Below are positions 43,571 through 53,120 of a DNA stretch of 64,000 nt, in pieces (the first letter of the stretch is position 1; the number at the start of each line of letters is the position of its first letter). This stretch comes from Thermanaerosceptrum fracticalcis. Lineage in GTDB: Bacteria > Bacillota > Peptococcia > DRI-13. The translations under genes were made by a program, and so were the position numbers. Under the pieces are notes generated by a model, which was not told the origin of the DNA, made no database searches, and saw only the letters and a program-made list of their open reading frames with translations. Location: contig NZ_CP045798.1 of NCBI RefSeq assembly GCF_000746025.2, positions 3,083,501 through 3,147,500 on the forward strand. Reading direction: 5' to 3'.

Positions 43571-43602
43571 AAAGGGCATACCTGCTAAAGGTATGCCCTT
43601 TA
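43571..43602 (+). terminator. Terminator after the MmgE/PrpD pair
   Basis: AAAGGGCATACC pairs perfectly with GGTATGCCCTTT around TGCTAAA; the T-tract is short. Confidence 0.75.
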
Positions 43603-43660
43603 TGTGCGACAGGCAGTCTTGGACTGGAATGGCTGTGAGAACAAATAGGGTTGGTGAAAA

Positions 43661-45067
43661 ATGGTAAGTAGTGGCACAAGTCTGAAAAAAGGGATTATTC
43701 CTGTTTTGTTCCTATTCATAGGTTTAGTAATAGAAGTGCCAGGTTTAAGCCACAAGGGCGTAATGACCTTGGGAATACTTGTTTTCGCTATTATTATCTG
43801 GAATATATTTCCACAACATCAGATGTTTACTTCCATTATCACTTTAACTTTGCTTCCGCTGATGAAAATTATCCCCTTTGACCGAGCTTTTCAGAGTTTT
43901 GCCAGTTCTACAACTTGGCTTTTGACTTCTACTTTCGTTATCTCTGAAGCTTTAGCCTCAACAGGCCTGGATAAAAGACTGGCTTTGTTTTTAATCAGGT
44001 TAGGAGGGAAGAGGGCGAAATACCTTTTGCTCACCACAATATTAACTGCTCTTGTTTTTGTCTTGATTATACCTTCTGCCGCAGGAAGGTCGGCCCTCAT
44101 TGTACCTATCTGTAACGGGCTGGTGCGGGCGCTCAAAGTAAATGATAAAGGGGGTTTTAACAAAGCGGTCTATATTGGGGTGGCGTACGAAACTTTAATT
44201 GCCAGTAGTATCACTATGACAGGTTCCCTCTCAGTCGTTTTCGCAGTTGGTTTGTTCGCATCGGTACTGGATTACCACTGGGATTATCTTCACTGGTTGA
44301 TCACTTTTGCGCCAATTGCCATCCTGAATACTCTCTTTTTGTGGATAATCCTTAAAAAGCTGTTTCTTTCAAACAGTCCTGAGTCGGAAAAAGTTGAGAT
44401 AAGGGAAACGGAACCATGTAATACTGGCCCTCTTGACAGGGAGCAGAAGAGATTGGCCTGTTACTTATTGCTAATGCTTGGTTTATGGGTCTCCTCCACA
44501 TGGCACGGCTATTCAACATCACTGGTTGCTCTGGTCACAGCTATACTAATTGTCTCACCGGGAATTGGCGTGATTAGCATGCAAAAGGCAGTGAAGAGCT
44601 TTAATTTTAATATACTTCTCATGTTTGCAGCCAGCTTAAGTTTGGCGGACTCCCTGCATGTTAATGGAGTAATGGAGTGGATAAAACAGTACGGTACTCT
44701 TGTTAATTTTAAAGTAATAAGTCCCCTAGCCTTATCAGCAATCGTTATGCTGGTAATCGCCTTTCTTCGTATCGCCTTTGTAACGGTGTTGTCAGCCTCT
44801 GCGGCTTTACTGCCTTTAGTCCTGGCGGTCATGAGTTCCTGGGGCTATAACCCCTTATGGGGTGGGTCTGTTGCTGTCATTTCTTTCAGTTTGTCTTTCC
44901 TCTTTCCTACCCAGTCCGCCACCGGTTTAATAACCTATTCTACAAACCAGTTGGAAATATGGGAGATGCTTAAACCGGGAATTATTTATACAATAACTGT
45001 AATTCTTGTGACCACATTGTTTGCCGTATATTACTGGCCTCTGGTGGGAATGCCCATTTATAAATAA
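43661..45067 (+). CDS. DASS/SLC13-family dicarboxylate transporter
   Basis: 468 aa, about twelve membrane segments. Family features: FQSFASSTTWLLTSTFVISEALASTGLDKRLA near the N-terminal third, and the C-terminal LFPTQSATGLITYSTNQLEIWEM signature. The loop around 240-262 is hydrophilic and acidic. Probably imports di- or tricarboxylates with Na+. Complete, unlike the truncated relatives at 37511 and 45343. Confidence 0.82.
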   Translation: MVSSGTSLKKGIIPVLFLFIGLVIEVPGLSHKGVMTLGILVFAIIIWNIFPQHQMFTSIITLTLLPLMKIIPFDRAFQSFASSTTWLLTSTFVISEALASTGLDKRLALFLIRLGGKRAKYLLLTTILTALVFVLIIPSAAGRSALIVPICNGLVRALKVNDKGGFNKAVYIGVAYETLIASSITMTGSLSVVFAVGLFASVLDYHWDYLHWLITFAPIAILNTLFLWIILKKLFLSNSPESEKVEIRETEPCNTGPLDREQKRLACYLLLMLGLWVSSTWHGYSTSLVALVTAILIVSPGIGVISMQKAVKSFNFNILLMFAASLSLADSLHVNGVMEWIKQYGTLVNFKVISPLALSAIVMLVIAFLRIAFVTVLSASAALLPLVLAVMSSWGYNPLWGGSVAVISFSLSFLFPTQSATGLITYSTNQLEIWEMLKPGIIYTITVILVTTLFAVYYWPLVGMPIYK

Positions 45068-45109
45068 TTCTATTCACTGCTGTCTTACTACACAGTTTCC
45101 AGGGAGGTA

Positions 45110-45220
45110 TGTTGCCTGCCGCCTAACAGGAGCTGTAATATCACGACCATTATTGAAGGTGTGCCGAGAGCCTCCCTTGACTATTATGTACTGGTAGTTG
45201 GTGAAGAACTCGGTTATTAA
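45110..45220 (+). pseudogene. LUD-domain C-terminal remnant
   Basis: A short frame ends at TAA 45218 and reads CCLPPNRSCNITTIIEGVPR, then LDYYVLVVGEELGY. This parallels the C-terminal Cys-motif and VGExLG ending of the LUD protein at 34923-35375, but differs in sequence, so it is the tail of another LUD gene. Confidence 0.65.
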
Positions 45221-45342
45221 GAGCGCATTTTTTAATTCCTAATACACAAAAGAGCAGAACACTGTCGAAAATAATCAAAATATATAGAAATATGTTTACA
45301 TATATTTTCTTTAAAATAAACGAGGAGGCTTTAGAAGTATAG

Positions 45343-45504
45343 CTTCCAAGTCAATCTCCCCAGGCCATGTTTGCCTTTCGCAAGGCTAATGTGGATTTGG
45401 TGAAAGTAATAAAGGTGTTTTTTTCTTCTTTATTTTTTTTAGTATGTGGAATACTCTGCATATACTTTTATTACTGGCCTCTTTTGGGATATAACGAAAA
45501 ATAA
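45343..45504 (+). pseudogene. DASS transporter C-terminal remnant
   Basis: 54 codons ending at TAA 45502 read LPSQSPQAMFAFRKANVDL, a hydrophobic helix and YYWPLLGYNEK. The same pattern closes the intact DASS gene at 43661 (LFPTQSATGLITYSTN ... YYWPLVGMPIYK). No start or ribosome site. The rest of 45505-45970 holds no gene, only the operator and promoter noted next. Confidence 0.65.
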
Positions 45505-45717
45505 TAATGTTCAAAGCTGCACAAAACGACAAAAGTAGTCGTAAAATACCAAGGATATTTTATCGGTCGCATAGAATATGTTTATAAAATCCAAAGCAAC
45601 AAAATATTAGGATAGTTGCGAAGCAACCATCAATAATAGAAATTTCTTCAAAAAATATATAAAAATTTTTTATCAAGCAGGAATTTCACAAAGAATCAAG
45701 AATTAAAATTATTGGAA

Positions 45718-45739
45718 AAATTGGTACGTACATTATAAT
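45718..45739 (+). promoter_or_regulatory. Candidate operator (TTGGTACGTACA) and -10 upstream of the TTT operon
   Basis: AAATTGGTACGTACA includes the 8-bp palindrome GTACGTAC and is repeated exactly at 53262-53276 upstream of the lyase gene. TATAAT follows at 45734-45739. GntR-type repressors bind short dyads overlapping promoters like this; the UTRA regulator at 59536 is the obvious candidate. Confidence 0.55.
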
Positions 45740-45976
45740 ATCATTTTGTAATTATAACAGAATAAATAATTGATTTGGTTTTAATCAATATAGATCTTTC
45801 CCAATTGAAGAACAGGAGGAGGTGTTGAAGAAATTTAAGTTAAATGGCGAAGGAGGAGGGATTACAACAAGAAAAAATATGAACATTTTTTAAATGTGTC
45901 TGGTATGTTACATAGAATTGGGCGGAAGTAAATGTAGGCACATGACTTTTGTTATTGAATTAAAGGGGGTAATTTG

Positions 45977-46963
45977 ATGAATAGGAAATGGACCAAAATA
46001 TTGGCTTTTGTCCTGATTTTTTCTTTCCTTCTCGTGGGTGTTATGGGTTGTGGCACAAAATCTGCTAAGAAGGAAACTCCCAAATTCCCCACCAAACCAA
46101 TTACACTCGTTTGCTGGTCGGCAGCTGGTTCCCCGGTTGACGTCATGAGCCGGGAACTGGCCAAGGTTTTGGAGAAGTACCTGGGTCAACCCGTTAACGT
46201 TTTAACTAAAACAGGTGGTGGAGGTGCCACTGGATTAGCTTATACCCTCCAGCAGCCGGCGGACGGTTATACCATTTTAGCTGCCACCATCAGTCTTGCC
46301 AGTTTATTTGCCAAGGAAGGCGCACCTTACAGCCCCAAAGATATTCAACCACTTGCCGGCGTCCAGGCTGACCCCTACACTGTCATAGCGCCTCCGGACA
46401 GTAAATTCAATGATATGAAAGACCTGGTCAAATGGGCCAAGGAAAACCCTGGTAAATTAACAGTGACCGGAGCTTTCGCCGGTGGAGCCCACCATGTTAA
46501 CTTTAGCAAATTTGCCAAGCTGGCCGGATTCGACTTCCAGTGGATTCCCTTTGAAGGAGGCAGCGAAGCCGTTGCCGATGTGATGGGTGGACACTCCATG
46601 GCTGGTCAAACCAACCCCGGCAACGTGAAAGGCCAGTATGAAGGAAAAAAATTGAAAATTCTGGGTGTTACCACAGACAAGCGCCTGGAATCCCTGCCTA
46701 ATGTACCAACCTTTAAAGAACTGGGCTGGGACTATGAAGCCTATCACTGGAGAGGCATAATAGCTAAAAAAGGGATACCTGATGATGTAGTCAAAATACT
46801 GGAAGATGCTTTGCTAAAAGCCGTGAAAGACCCGCAGTTCCAGGATTATCTGAAAAGGACAGAGCAGCTCAGTTGGCCTAAAACGGCAGCTGAATTAGGC
46901 AAAGTTATTCAGGAAGATACGGACGGAACCTGGGAAATTGTTAAAGCTCTCATGAAGAAGTAA
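45977..46963 (+). CDS. TTT transporter substrate-binding lipoprotein (TctC/Bug family)
   Basis: 328 aa. Lipoprotein signal with lipobox LLVGVMGC (Cys about 25). Bug-type body: PTKPITLVCWSAAGSPVDVMSRELAK (dicarboxylate-binding loop), NVLTKTGGGGATGL, GANHHVNFSKFAK-like, and LGVTTDKRLESLPNVPTFKELG. It binds a carboxylate outside the membrane for the TctAB permease. The ATG (not the TTG three bases before) follows AGGGGG. First of three cotranscribed genes. Confidence 0.9.
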   Translation: MNRKWTKILAFVLIFSFLLVGVMGCGTKSAKKETPKFPTKPITLVCWSAAGSPVDVMSRELAKVLEKYLGQPVNVLTKTGGGGATGLAYTLQQPADGYTILAATISLASLFAKEGAPYSPKDIQPLAGVQADPYTVIAPPDSKFNDMKDLVKWAKENPGKLTVTGAFAGGAHHVNFSKFAKLAGFDFQWIPFEGGSEAVADVMGGHSMAGQTNPGNVKGQYEGKKLKILGVTTDKRLESLPNVPTFKELGWDYEAYHWRGIIAKKGIPDDVVKILEDALLKAVKDPQFQDYLKRTEQLSWPKTAAELGKVIQEDTDGTWEIVKALMKK

Positions 46964-46995
46964 GAAAAATTTAACGGGTAGAGGGGGGACTTGTT

Positions 46996-47478
46996 ATGGG
47001 TTCCCCCAATACCAAAAAGGGGGGTCAGATTTTGCGAAAAGGTACTACGATAATCGGGGTTCTTCTGATTATTATTTCAACTTTATTTCTTATCCAAACA
47101 AATAGTTTTCCTCCCCCAACGACAAAGACACTGGGTCCTACCTTTTGGCCCAGAATTGTTCTGACGGTAACCATAGTTTTAAGTGTACTTATGATTGCTT
47201 ACCAGTGGATGATACCGGAAATAAAATTACAAAACGGCAATATTACCAGGGCCGTTTTAGGGATGGTTTGTTTAATCCTCTTTTTAGTACTGTGTAATTT
47301 CCTGGGATATTTCATCACTGCGCTGATATTCCTGGTATCTATCCTCTTAATTATGGGTGAAAAGAACTGGAAAATTTTAATCATGTATCCCATCTGTTTT
47401 CTTCTCTTCATCTATTTAGTTTTTTACCTGACATTGGATGTAGAATTGCCCTTGGGCAAACTTATAGGTCTCATGTAA
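46996..47478 (+). CDS. TTT transporter small membrane subunit (TctB)
   Basis: 160 aa with four membrane helices, spacer PPPTTKTLGPTFWPRIVLT after the first helix (the conserved TctB GPxxxP region), and a final helix followed by LPLGKLIGLM. It stabilises the large permease subunit. Between the binding protein and TctA genes, with GAGGGGGG before the ATG. Confidence 0.85.
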   Translation: MGSPNTKKGGQILRKGTTIIGVLLIIISTLFLIQTNSFPPPTTKTLGPTFWPRIVLTVTIVLSVLMIAYQWMIPEIKLQNGNITRAVLGMVCLILFLVLCNFLGYFITALIFLVSILLIMGEKNWKILIMYPICFLLFIYLVFYLTLDVELPLGKLIGLM

Positions 47479-47490
47479 GGGGGAACGAAA

Positions 47491-48987
47491 ATGTTAGAAA
47501 ACTTACTAATGGGCTTTTCTATTGTTTTGCACTGGCAGCCAATCCTGTTAATAATTGGCGGCGTTGTCATTGGTATTTTAGTAGGTGCTACACCGGGATT
47601 GAATGCCTCAGCCGGAGTGGCCCTGCTGCTCCCCTTTACATTTACTATGGATCCTGCCATGGGTCTTGTCCTCTTGTGTGCCTTGTATTCCGCAGCTGAA
47701 TATGGGGGTTCCATTACTGCCATTACTATTAATACGCCTGGTACGCCGGCTGCTGTGGCAACCACTTTTGACGGTTACCAGTTTACGAAAAAAGGACAAC
47801 CTGGCAAAGCCCTGGGAGCTTCTATTGTGGCTTCCACATGTGGTGGGATGTTCAGCACCATTGCGCTAATTGTCCTGGGTGTCCCCCTTGCTGAACTTGC
47901 CTTAAAATTTGGTCCGGCGGAATATTTTGCTCTGGGTATTTTCGGCCTGACCATAATTGCCAGCCTTTCCAGCCGCAACTATATTAAGGGCTTTGTCGCC
48001 GCATGTATAGGGTTGATTATAGAAACCGTGGGTATGGACCCGTTTACTGCTTATCCTCGCTTTACGTTTGGGAGGATGGAACTATTAGAGGGTTTTAGCC
48101 TGATACCGGCCCTCCTTGGTCTATTTGCTATCTCCGAAGTGTTCAAGTTGATGGAAGAAGTTATCAAGGAAAAAATTACTTTTGATTATAAATCTTCCCT
48201 AAAATTGCCCACTTTGAAAGAATACAAGGGACTGGCGCCAACCATTTTACGTGGCTCGATCATCGGTACGTTTATTGGCGCTATGCCGGGAGCAGGGGCG
48301 ACAATCGCCTCACTAATCTCCTATGACCAGGCTAAGAGAGCCGCCAAGAATCCGGATGATTTCGGTAAAGGAGATTTGAGGGGGGTAGCCGCTCCCGAAT
48401 CGGCCAATAACGCTTCCGTTGGCGGTGCCTTAATCCCGCTTTTGACACTGGGGATTCCCGGTTCAGCGACTACGGCGATATTAATTGGCGGCTTGATGAT
48501 GCATAACATCCAGCCTGGTCCCATGCTGTTTGAGAAAAACCCGGAGATTGTTTTTTCCCTTTTTGCCTCCTTGTTTTTGGCCAATTTCTTTATGCTTGTT
48601 CTAGGCTTAGGAGGAACAAAAATCTGGGCCAGGGTCAACTCCATTCCTCGTAATATTTTAATTCCCTCCATTATGGGTATTTCCATAGTTGGTTCGTATT
48701 CAATCGGTAACAGCCTTTTTGATGTAGGAGTGATGATCGCCTTCGGCATACTTGGTTATATCCTGCATAAATTTAATTTCCCACCTGCTCCTATAGTCTT
48801 GTCCATGGTATTAGGTTTTATTATCGAGTCCAGTGCAAGAAGGGCTATCCTGCAATCAGGAGGAGATTATCTTGTCTTCTTCAAGCATCCTATCAGCGCT
48901 TTTCTCTTGATGCTGGCACTGGTATCTGCTCTTTACCCCATAATTAAAGATATAAAAGCAAGAAGGAAAGCTACTATAAATGCTTAA
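47491..48987 (+). CDS. TTT transporter large membrane subunit (TctA)
   Basis: 498 aa, about twelve helices. TctA signatures: VGATPGLNASAGVALLLPFT, SAAEYGGSITAITINTPGTP, GTFIGAMPGAGATIASLISYDQAKR and VAAPESANNASVGGALIPLLTLGIPGS. It is the H+/Na+-coupled permease of the tripartite tricarboxylate transporter. Twelve bases after tctB. Confidence 0.92.
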   Translation: MLENLLMGFSIVLHWQPILLIIGGVVIGILVGATPGLNASAGVALLLPFTFTMDPAMGLVLLCALYSAAEYGGSITAITINTPGTPAAVATTFDGYQFTKKGQPGKALGASIVASTCGGMFSTIALIVLGVPLAELALKFGPAEYFALGIFGLTIIASLSSRNYIKGFVAACIGLIIETVGMDPFTAYPRFTFGRMELLEGFSLIPALLGLFAISEVFKLMEEVIKEKITFDYKSSLKLPTLKEYKGLAPTILRGSIIGTFIGAMPGAGATIASLISYDQAKRAAKNPDDFGKGDLRGVAAPESANNASVGGALIPLLTLGIPGSATTAILIGGLMMHNIQPGPMLFEKNPEIVFSLFASLFLANFFMLVLGLGGTKIWARVNSIPRNILIPSIMGISIVGSYSIGNSLFDVGVMIAFGILGYILHKFNFPPAPIVLSMVLGFIIESSARRAILQSGGDYLVFFKHPISAFLLMLALVSALYPIIKDIKARRKATINA

Positions 48988-49149
48988 AGATCTCTTTTAA
49001 AGCCGGTGAATGAATGTATACATAAGAAGGGTTGAGATATTTCCTGTGGATATCAAGCTGGGCGTGGAACTGCATTCGGCCGATGCCAAGTATTCGGTGG
49101 GGAATTAGTGCGGCGGCAGGCAGAGTAGATACGTTAAAATATAAATCTG

Positions 49150-49343
49150 CTTGTCGATACTGCCGCTGCCCACTTTTTCGCCTCGACCAACGTTATTTTC
49201 AATGAAATAAAAGCACCAAATTGGGTTATTGCAGATCCTGTGCAAAAGGGAACATATATTAAAGATGGTTTTGTCCTGTTCCTGATGGGCCTGGACTTGG
49301 GATAGAAGTTGATGACAAGTACTTAGAAAAGCATAAGATCTGA
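49150..49343 (+). pseudogene. Enolase-superfamily (mandelate racemase-like) C-terminal remnant with frameshift
   Basis: Reading from 49150: LVDTAAAHFFASTNVIFNE, then APNWVIADPVQKGTYIKDGFV. A one-base shift near 49278 is then needed to continue as PDGPGLGIEVDDKYLEKHKI and the stop at 49341. This is the closing block of mandelate racemase/muconate-lactonising-type enzymes. Upstream, 48988-49149 has only a short frame (DIKLGVELHSADAKYSVG) that I cannot assign. Confidence 0.65.
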
Positions 49344-49360
49344 GGATAGGGGGGATCAAC

Positions 49361-50632
49361 TTGGGTCAGACAATTATTCAAAAGATACTGGCTAAGTCAG
49401 CAGGATTAGAAAGTGTAGTTCCTGGCCAAATAATTGATGCACAGGTTAATACTGCCATGATCCACGACAATACAGGCCCTGTCGTCATCGAACATTTTCA
49501 TAAACTACCGAAACGAAAAGTGTGGGACCCTGAAAAGATTGTGATAACCTTTGACCATCATCCAACAAATACCAACATGTCTGTGGCAGAAAACCACTTG
49601 ATGATTAAAAAATTTGCAGAGGAATTTAATATTAAGTACACGTATTCCGGCGGAGACGGCATAAGTCACACCCTGCTGGCAGAAAACAAACATATTTTGC
49701 CAGGCCAGGTGTTGGTAGGCACTGATTCTCATACAAATGCCCTTGGGGCCCTAGGATGTTTTGCTACCGGCATCGGTGCTACCGAAATGGTTGGTGTCTT
49801 TGTTAGAGGTAAACTGTGGTTTAATGTTCCTGTAACCGTTAAAATCGAGATCAATGGAGTTCCCCCCTTTGGTGTAGAAGTCAAAGACCTTGCCCTTAAG
49901 ATTATCAGCCTTTTCGGGCCTCAGGGAGTTAATTATAAAGCTGTGGAATTTACCGGGGAGTCTATAGAAAGGCTAAGCATCCCCGAAAGATTAACTTTAT
50001 GTGCCATGAGTACCGAGATGGGGGCTAAATGTGCCGTTGTACCGGCCGATGAAATAACCGCCCATTATCTTGGCATGGAACTTACAGATTTTGCCCCTTA
50101 TAGAAGCGATGAAGACGCCAGGTATGAAGGCATTGTACATATTGATTTATCAGGGTTATGTCCACAGGTAGCGGTTCCTGACCTTCCGACGAATGCAACT
50201 GATATTAGTAACCTGTCAGGTGAAAACATTAGAATTGACCAGGCGACAATTTCCTCCTGTGCGGGCGGTAACCTTTATGATTTGGAGATAGCCGCCAAAG
50301 TTGTAAAGGGCAGAAAAGTGGCCAAAGGGGTTAGGTTTTATGTTGTTCCGGCTTCCAAGCGTATTTTAGAAGAGGCAGTGGACAAAGGTATCATTACTAC
50401 TCTCCTTGAGGCAGGGGCGGTAATAGGTGTCCCCGGTTGTGGTACATGTGGCGCCCATTATATAGGTTCGTTGGCGAAAGATGAAGTCTGCATAAGTTCT
50501 ACAACAAGAAATATGAAAGGCAGAATGGGAGCAGGCGGCAAAATCTACTTGGCAGGTTCTGCTACAGTAGCCGCATCTGCAGTCACAGGAAAGCTAACCG
50601 ATCCAAGAGAGCTATTGGAGGGAAGAATATGA
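49361..50632 (+). CDS. LeuC/homoaconitase-type hydro-lyase, large subunit (variant active site)
   Basis: 423 aa, TTG start after GGGGGG. Aconitase-superfamily features: FDHHPTNTNMSV, GTDSHTNALGALGCFATGIG, and the Fe-S ligands: Cys near 299 in SSCAGGNLYDL and GCGTC near 359-362. Typical LeuC has CTNGR at the first ligand; here CAGGN removes the Arg that normally contacts substrate carboxylate, implying a different hydroxy-acid. The small subunit gene overlaps by four bases. Confidence 0.85.
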   Translation: MGQTIIQKILAKSAGLESVVPGQIIDAQVNTAMIHDNTGPVVIEHFHKLPKRKVWDPEKIVITFDHHPTNTNMSVAENHLMIKKFAEEFNIKYTYSGGDGISHTLLAENKHILPGQVLVGTDSHTNALGALGCFATGIGATEMVGVFVRGKLWFNVPVTVKIEINGVPPFGVEVKDLALKIISLFGPQGVNYKAVEFTGESIERLSIPERLTLCAMSTEMGAKCAVVPADEITAHYLGMELTDFAPYRSDEDARYEGIVHIDLSGLCPQVAVPDLPTNATDISNLSGENIRIDQATISSCAGGNLYDLEIAAKVVKGRKVAKGVRFYVVPASKRILEEAVDKGIITTLLEAGAVIGVPGCGTCGAHYIGSLAKDEVCISSTTRNMKGRMGAGGKIYLAGSATVAASAVTGKLTDPRELLEGRI

Positions 50633-51141
50633 CACCACCATACCTTTTTGCAGGAAAAGCATGGAAATTTGGGGATAATGTTTCTACTGATGAGATTCTT
50701 CCTGTACGGTATATGCAGCAGATTGAGCCTGCTCAATTAGCGAGTCATGCTATGGAAGGTGCCGACCCCTTTTTTGCGAAAGAGGTTAAGGAAGGAGACA
50801 TAGTAGTGGCAGGTGAAAATTTCGGCTACGGCTCAAGCCGGGAACAGGCTCCTTTAGCCTTAAAATACTCTGGGGTTAGAATTATAATTGCGAAATCTTT
50901 TGCTCGGATTTTTTACCGTAACGCCATAAATATTGGACTTATCCCTTTAATTGCACCTGACGCAGTTAATAAAATTAAGCCAGGTGATTTACTGCAAATC
51001 AATCTATCGGAAGGGACTATTACAATTAAAAACCGGACGGAACAAAGTTCTAATTTTCAGCCAATTCCTGAATTCTTGCTCCGTTTTATAAACCAGGGTG
51101 GATTGATGCCTTCCTTAATTGAATTTTTGGCTTCAGAATGA
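50629..51141 (+). CDS. LeuD-type hydro-lyase, small (swivel) subunit
   Basis: 170 aa. Swivelling domain with FGDNVSTDEILPVRYM and the substrate loop ENFGYGSSREQAPLALKYSG, then FARIFYRNAINIGL. ATGA overlap with the large subunit gene shows translational coupling. Together they form an isopropylmalate isomerase-like complex; catabolic context (TTT transporter, fumarase, malic enzyme) argues against leucine biosynthesis. Confidence 0.87.
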   Translation: MTPPYLFAGKAWKFGDNVSTDEILPVRYMQQIEPAQLASHAMEGADPFFAKEVKEGDIVVAGENFGYGSSREQAPLALKYSGVRIIIAKSFARIFYRNAINIGLIPLIAPDAVNKIKPGDLLQINLSEGTITIKNRTEQSSNFQPIPEFLLRFINQGGLMPSLIEFLASE

Positions 51142-51154
51142 CGGGGAATTAAAA

Positions 51155-52390
51155 ATGGCTGATACAATAAAATTATTTATTACCATCAGTGTGCTCGTTC
51201 TATTAACGCGAAAAAAGTTTAATATTGGTTTTTCCATGATGCTGGCTGGAATTCTACTGACATTACTCTACGTATTGGCTCCTTACCATATTCTTCAGAT
51301 TTTTTACCAAAGCCTAACTTCTCCTGACACCCTGGAGCTTCTTTTTTCATTAATTTTTATATTGATCTTAGAACATATCCTAACTGAGAATGATCTGATA
51401 CAGAAGATCACAGGAAGTATGGCTGTTATCATTAGGGACCCCAGAAAAAACATGGCAGCACTGGCAGCACTAGTGGGTACGCTACCAGCTCCGGGCGGGG
51501 CTCGCTTTTCCTGTCCTATGGTAAGAGAAGTTAATAAAGCACTTAATATGTCTCCTGAGGATCAGAGCTTCATTAATTACTGGTTTCGGCATGTGGTTGA
51601 ATATTTCTGGCCCATCTATCCGGCAGTATTGTTAACGGCTAGCATGCAGAAAATTTCAGTGAACATCCTTGTTTTGTGTTTAATACCTGTAGGAATTTTA
51701 TCCCTAGTGGTGGGGTTTAAATCAGGATTTAAAAATATCAGTAAACCAGTTATAGAACGAAAGAATATTACATTTCAGGATCTGAAACTTTTGCTTATTC
51801 ATCTGCTTCCCTTTATGATTGTTGGTTTACTCGTATTTACCGGTGTCAAAGTACCGTTCGCTCTTTTCATTACCGTGGCCATCTTAATGGTGCTTTATAA
51901 ATATAATTTGACGAGAGCACTTGGTGCCCTGAAGGCGGGGATGGAGCTTAACACTATTTTGCTGGTTATAGGAGTAATGTTTTTTAAACAAGTCATCATC
52001 ACTACCGGATCAGTGGAAAGAATACCCGAACTCAGCTACGTGTTGGGGATTCCGGTTTGGCTCATTTTGCTAATAATCCCCTGGTTTATAGGGATGGTTA
52101 ATGGTATGGCAAGTCCTACTGTTGTTATTGCTTTCTCTATCCTGGGGGAAATGGTTGGTCAGGGTATTCCCAATCTTGGCTATATCTTATTAGTTTTTTT
52201 AAGTTCTTTTGCCGGAACCAGACTATCTCCCGCTCATCTTTGCATTTTGTTGACAACAGAATACTTTGGTTCGGATTACAGCAAACTTTTTAAACGTTCC
52301 TTGATTCCGGAACTTGTGGTTCTTTTATTTTCCGTTATGTGGAGTTCAATGATTCAGTACTCCATACCATGGCTTAAAGACATTATATAG
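51155..52390 (+). CDS. DUF401 family transporter-like membrane protein
   Basis: 411 aa, about ten membrane helices. Features: TLPAPGGARFSCPMVREVN (conserved first half motif), NYWFRHVVEYFWPIYPA and the second-half GMVNGMASPTVVIAFS with SSFAGTRLSPAHLC. These are DUF401 signatures, related to the ion-transporter superfamily (NhaC/DASS-like). It starts 13 bases after the swivel subunit; it may carry the acid substrate or product. Substrate unknown. Confidence 0.78.
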   Translation: MADTIKLFITISVLVLLTRKKFNIGFSMMLAGILLTLLYVLAPYHILQIFYQSLTSPDTLELLFSLIFILILEHILTENDLIQKITGSMAVIIRDPRKNMAALAALVGTLPAPGGARFSCPMVREVNKALNMSPEDQSFINYWFRHVVEYFWPIYPAVLLTASMQKISVNILVLCLIPVGILSLVVGFKSGFKNISKPVIERKNITFQDLKLLLIHLLPFMIVGLLVFTGVKVPFALFITVAILMVLYKYNLTRALGALKAGMELNTILLVIGVMFFKQVIITTGSVERIPELSYVLGIPVWLILLIIPWFIGMVNGMASPTVVIAFSILGEMVGQGIPNLGYILLVFLSSFAGTRLSPAHLCILLTTEYFGSDYSKLFKRSLIPELVVLLFSVMWSSMIQYSIPWLKDII

Positions 52391-52399
52391 CTATAAAAA

Positions 52400-52426
52400 A
52401 ATCCCCCCGGCGGGAGGATTAAATAT
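52400..52426. terminator. Terminator between DUF401 and UPF0173 genes
   Basis: AATCC-CCC and GGG-AGGATT pair across a short GC loop, followed by AAATATTTTTTAG. Modest stem; convergent genes on both sides. Confidence 0.6.
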
Positions 52427-52433
52427 TTTTTAG

Positions 52434-53120
52434 TTATAAACTGAGTTCATCACCTGGTTGAAGTATTATACAGTCCACACCTAAGGTTTCTACTTTAGCT
52501 TTGAAAGATTCAGGATTCTGTTTAATAAGTGGAAAAGTATTGTAATGCATGGGAATAACAGTTTTAGGTTTAAGCCATTCTACTGCAGTTAGTGCATCCT
52601 CTGGACCCATTACCACATTATCTCCGATAGGTAGTAAGGCTATATCAATTGGATAACGATCCCCTAGTACATATTTCATATCACTAAATAAACCTGTATC
52701 ACCGGCATGATAAATTATTTTGTTTTCCATTTTAATCAGAAAACCACAGGGCATCCCGGTGTAATAATTATTTTGGTTTAGAATGGAAGAACCGTGCCAG
52801 GCCGGAGTCAGTTTTATCCAGTAGTTGCCAAAATCGTGACTTCCACCTATGTGCATACGATGAGTAGTGGCTCCCAATTGCGCACAGTAATTGGCTAACT
52901 CAGCAGGGGCAATAATTACTGCGTTAGTTCGTTTGGAAATCTCTATAGCGTCTCCCAGGTGGTCAAAATGACCATGAGTAACAAGTAGCGCATTTACTTC
53001 TATGTCTTCAGGTTTAATTGAACACTGTGGATTATCTCTAAGCCAAGGGTCAAGGATAAGGCTGGTGGTTGGACTATTTAACAGAAAGCATGAATGCCCC
53101 AGAAAGGTTAATTTTAGCAT
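52434..53120 (-). CDS. UPF0173 metal-dependent hydrolase
   Basis: A 228-aa metallo-beta-lactamase fold protein: LTFLGHSCFLL start, LVTHGHFDHLGDAIE (HxHxDH metal site), IYHAGDTGLFSDM and MHYNTFP. This is the UPF0173 (YtkL-like) family, whose substrate is not established. It is divergent from the lyase gene. Confidence 0.85.
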   Translation of the reverse strand: MLKLTFLGHSCFLLNSPTTSLILDPWLRDNPQCSIKPEDIEVNALLVTHGHFDHLGDAIEISKRTNAVIIAPAELANYCAQLGATTHRMHIGGSHDFGNYWIKLTPAWHGSSILNQNNYYTGMPCGFLIKMENKIIYHAGDTGLFSDMKYVLGDRYPIDIALLPIGDNVVMGPEDALTAVEWLKPKTVIPMHYNTFPLIKQNPESFKAKVETLGVDCIILQPGDELSL

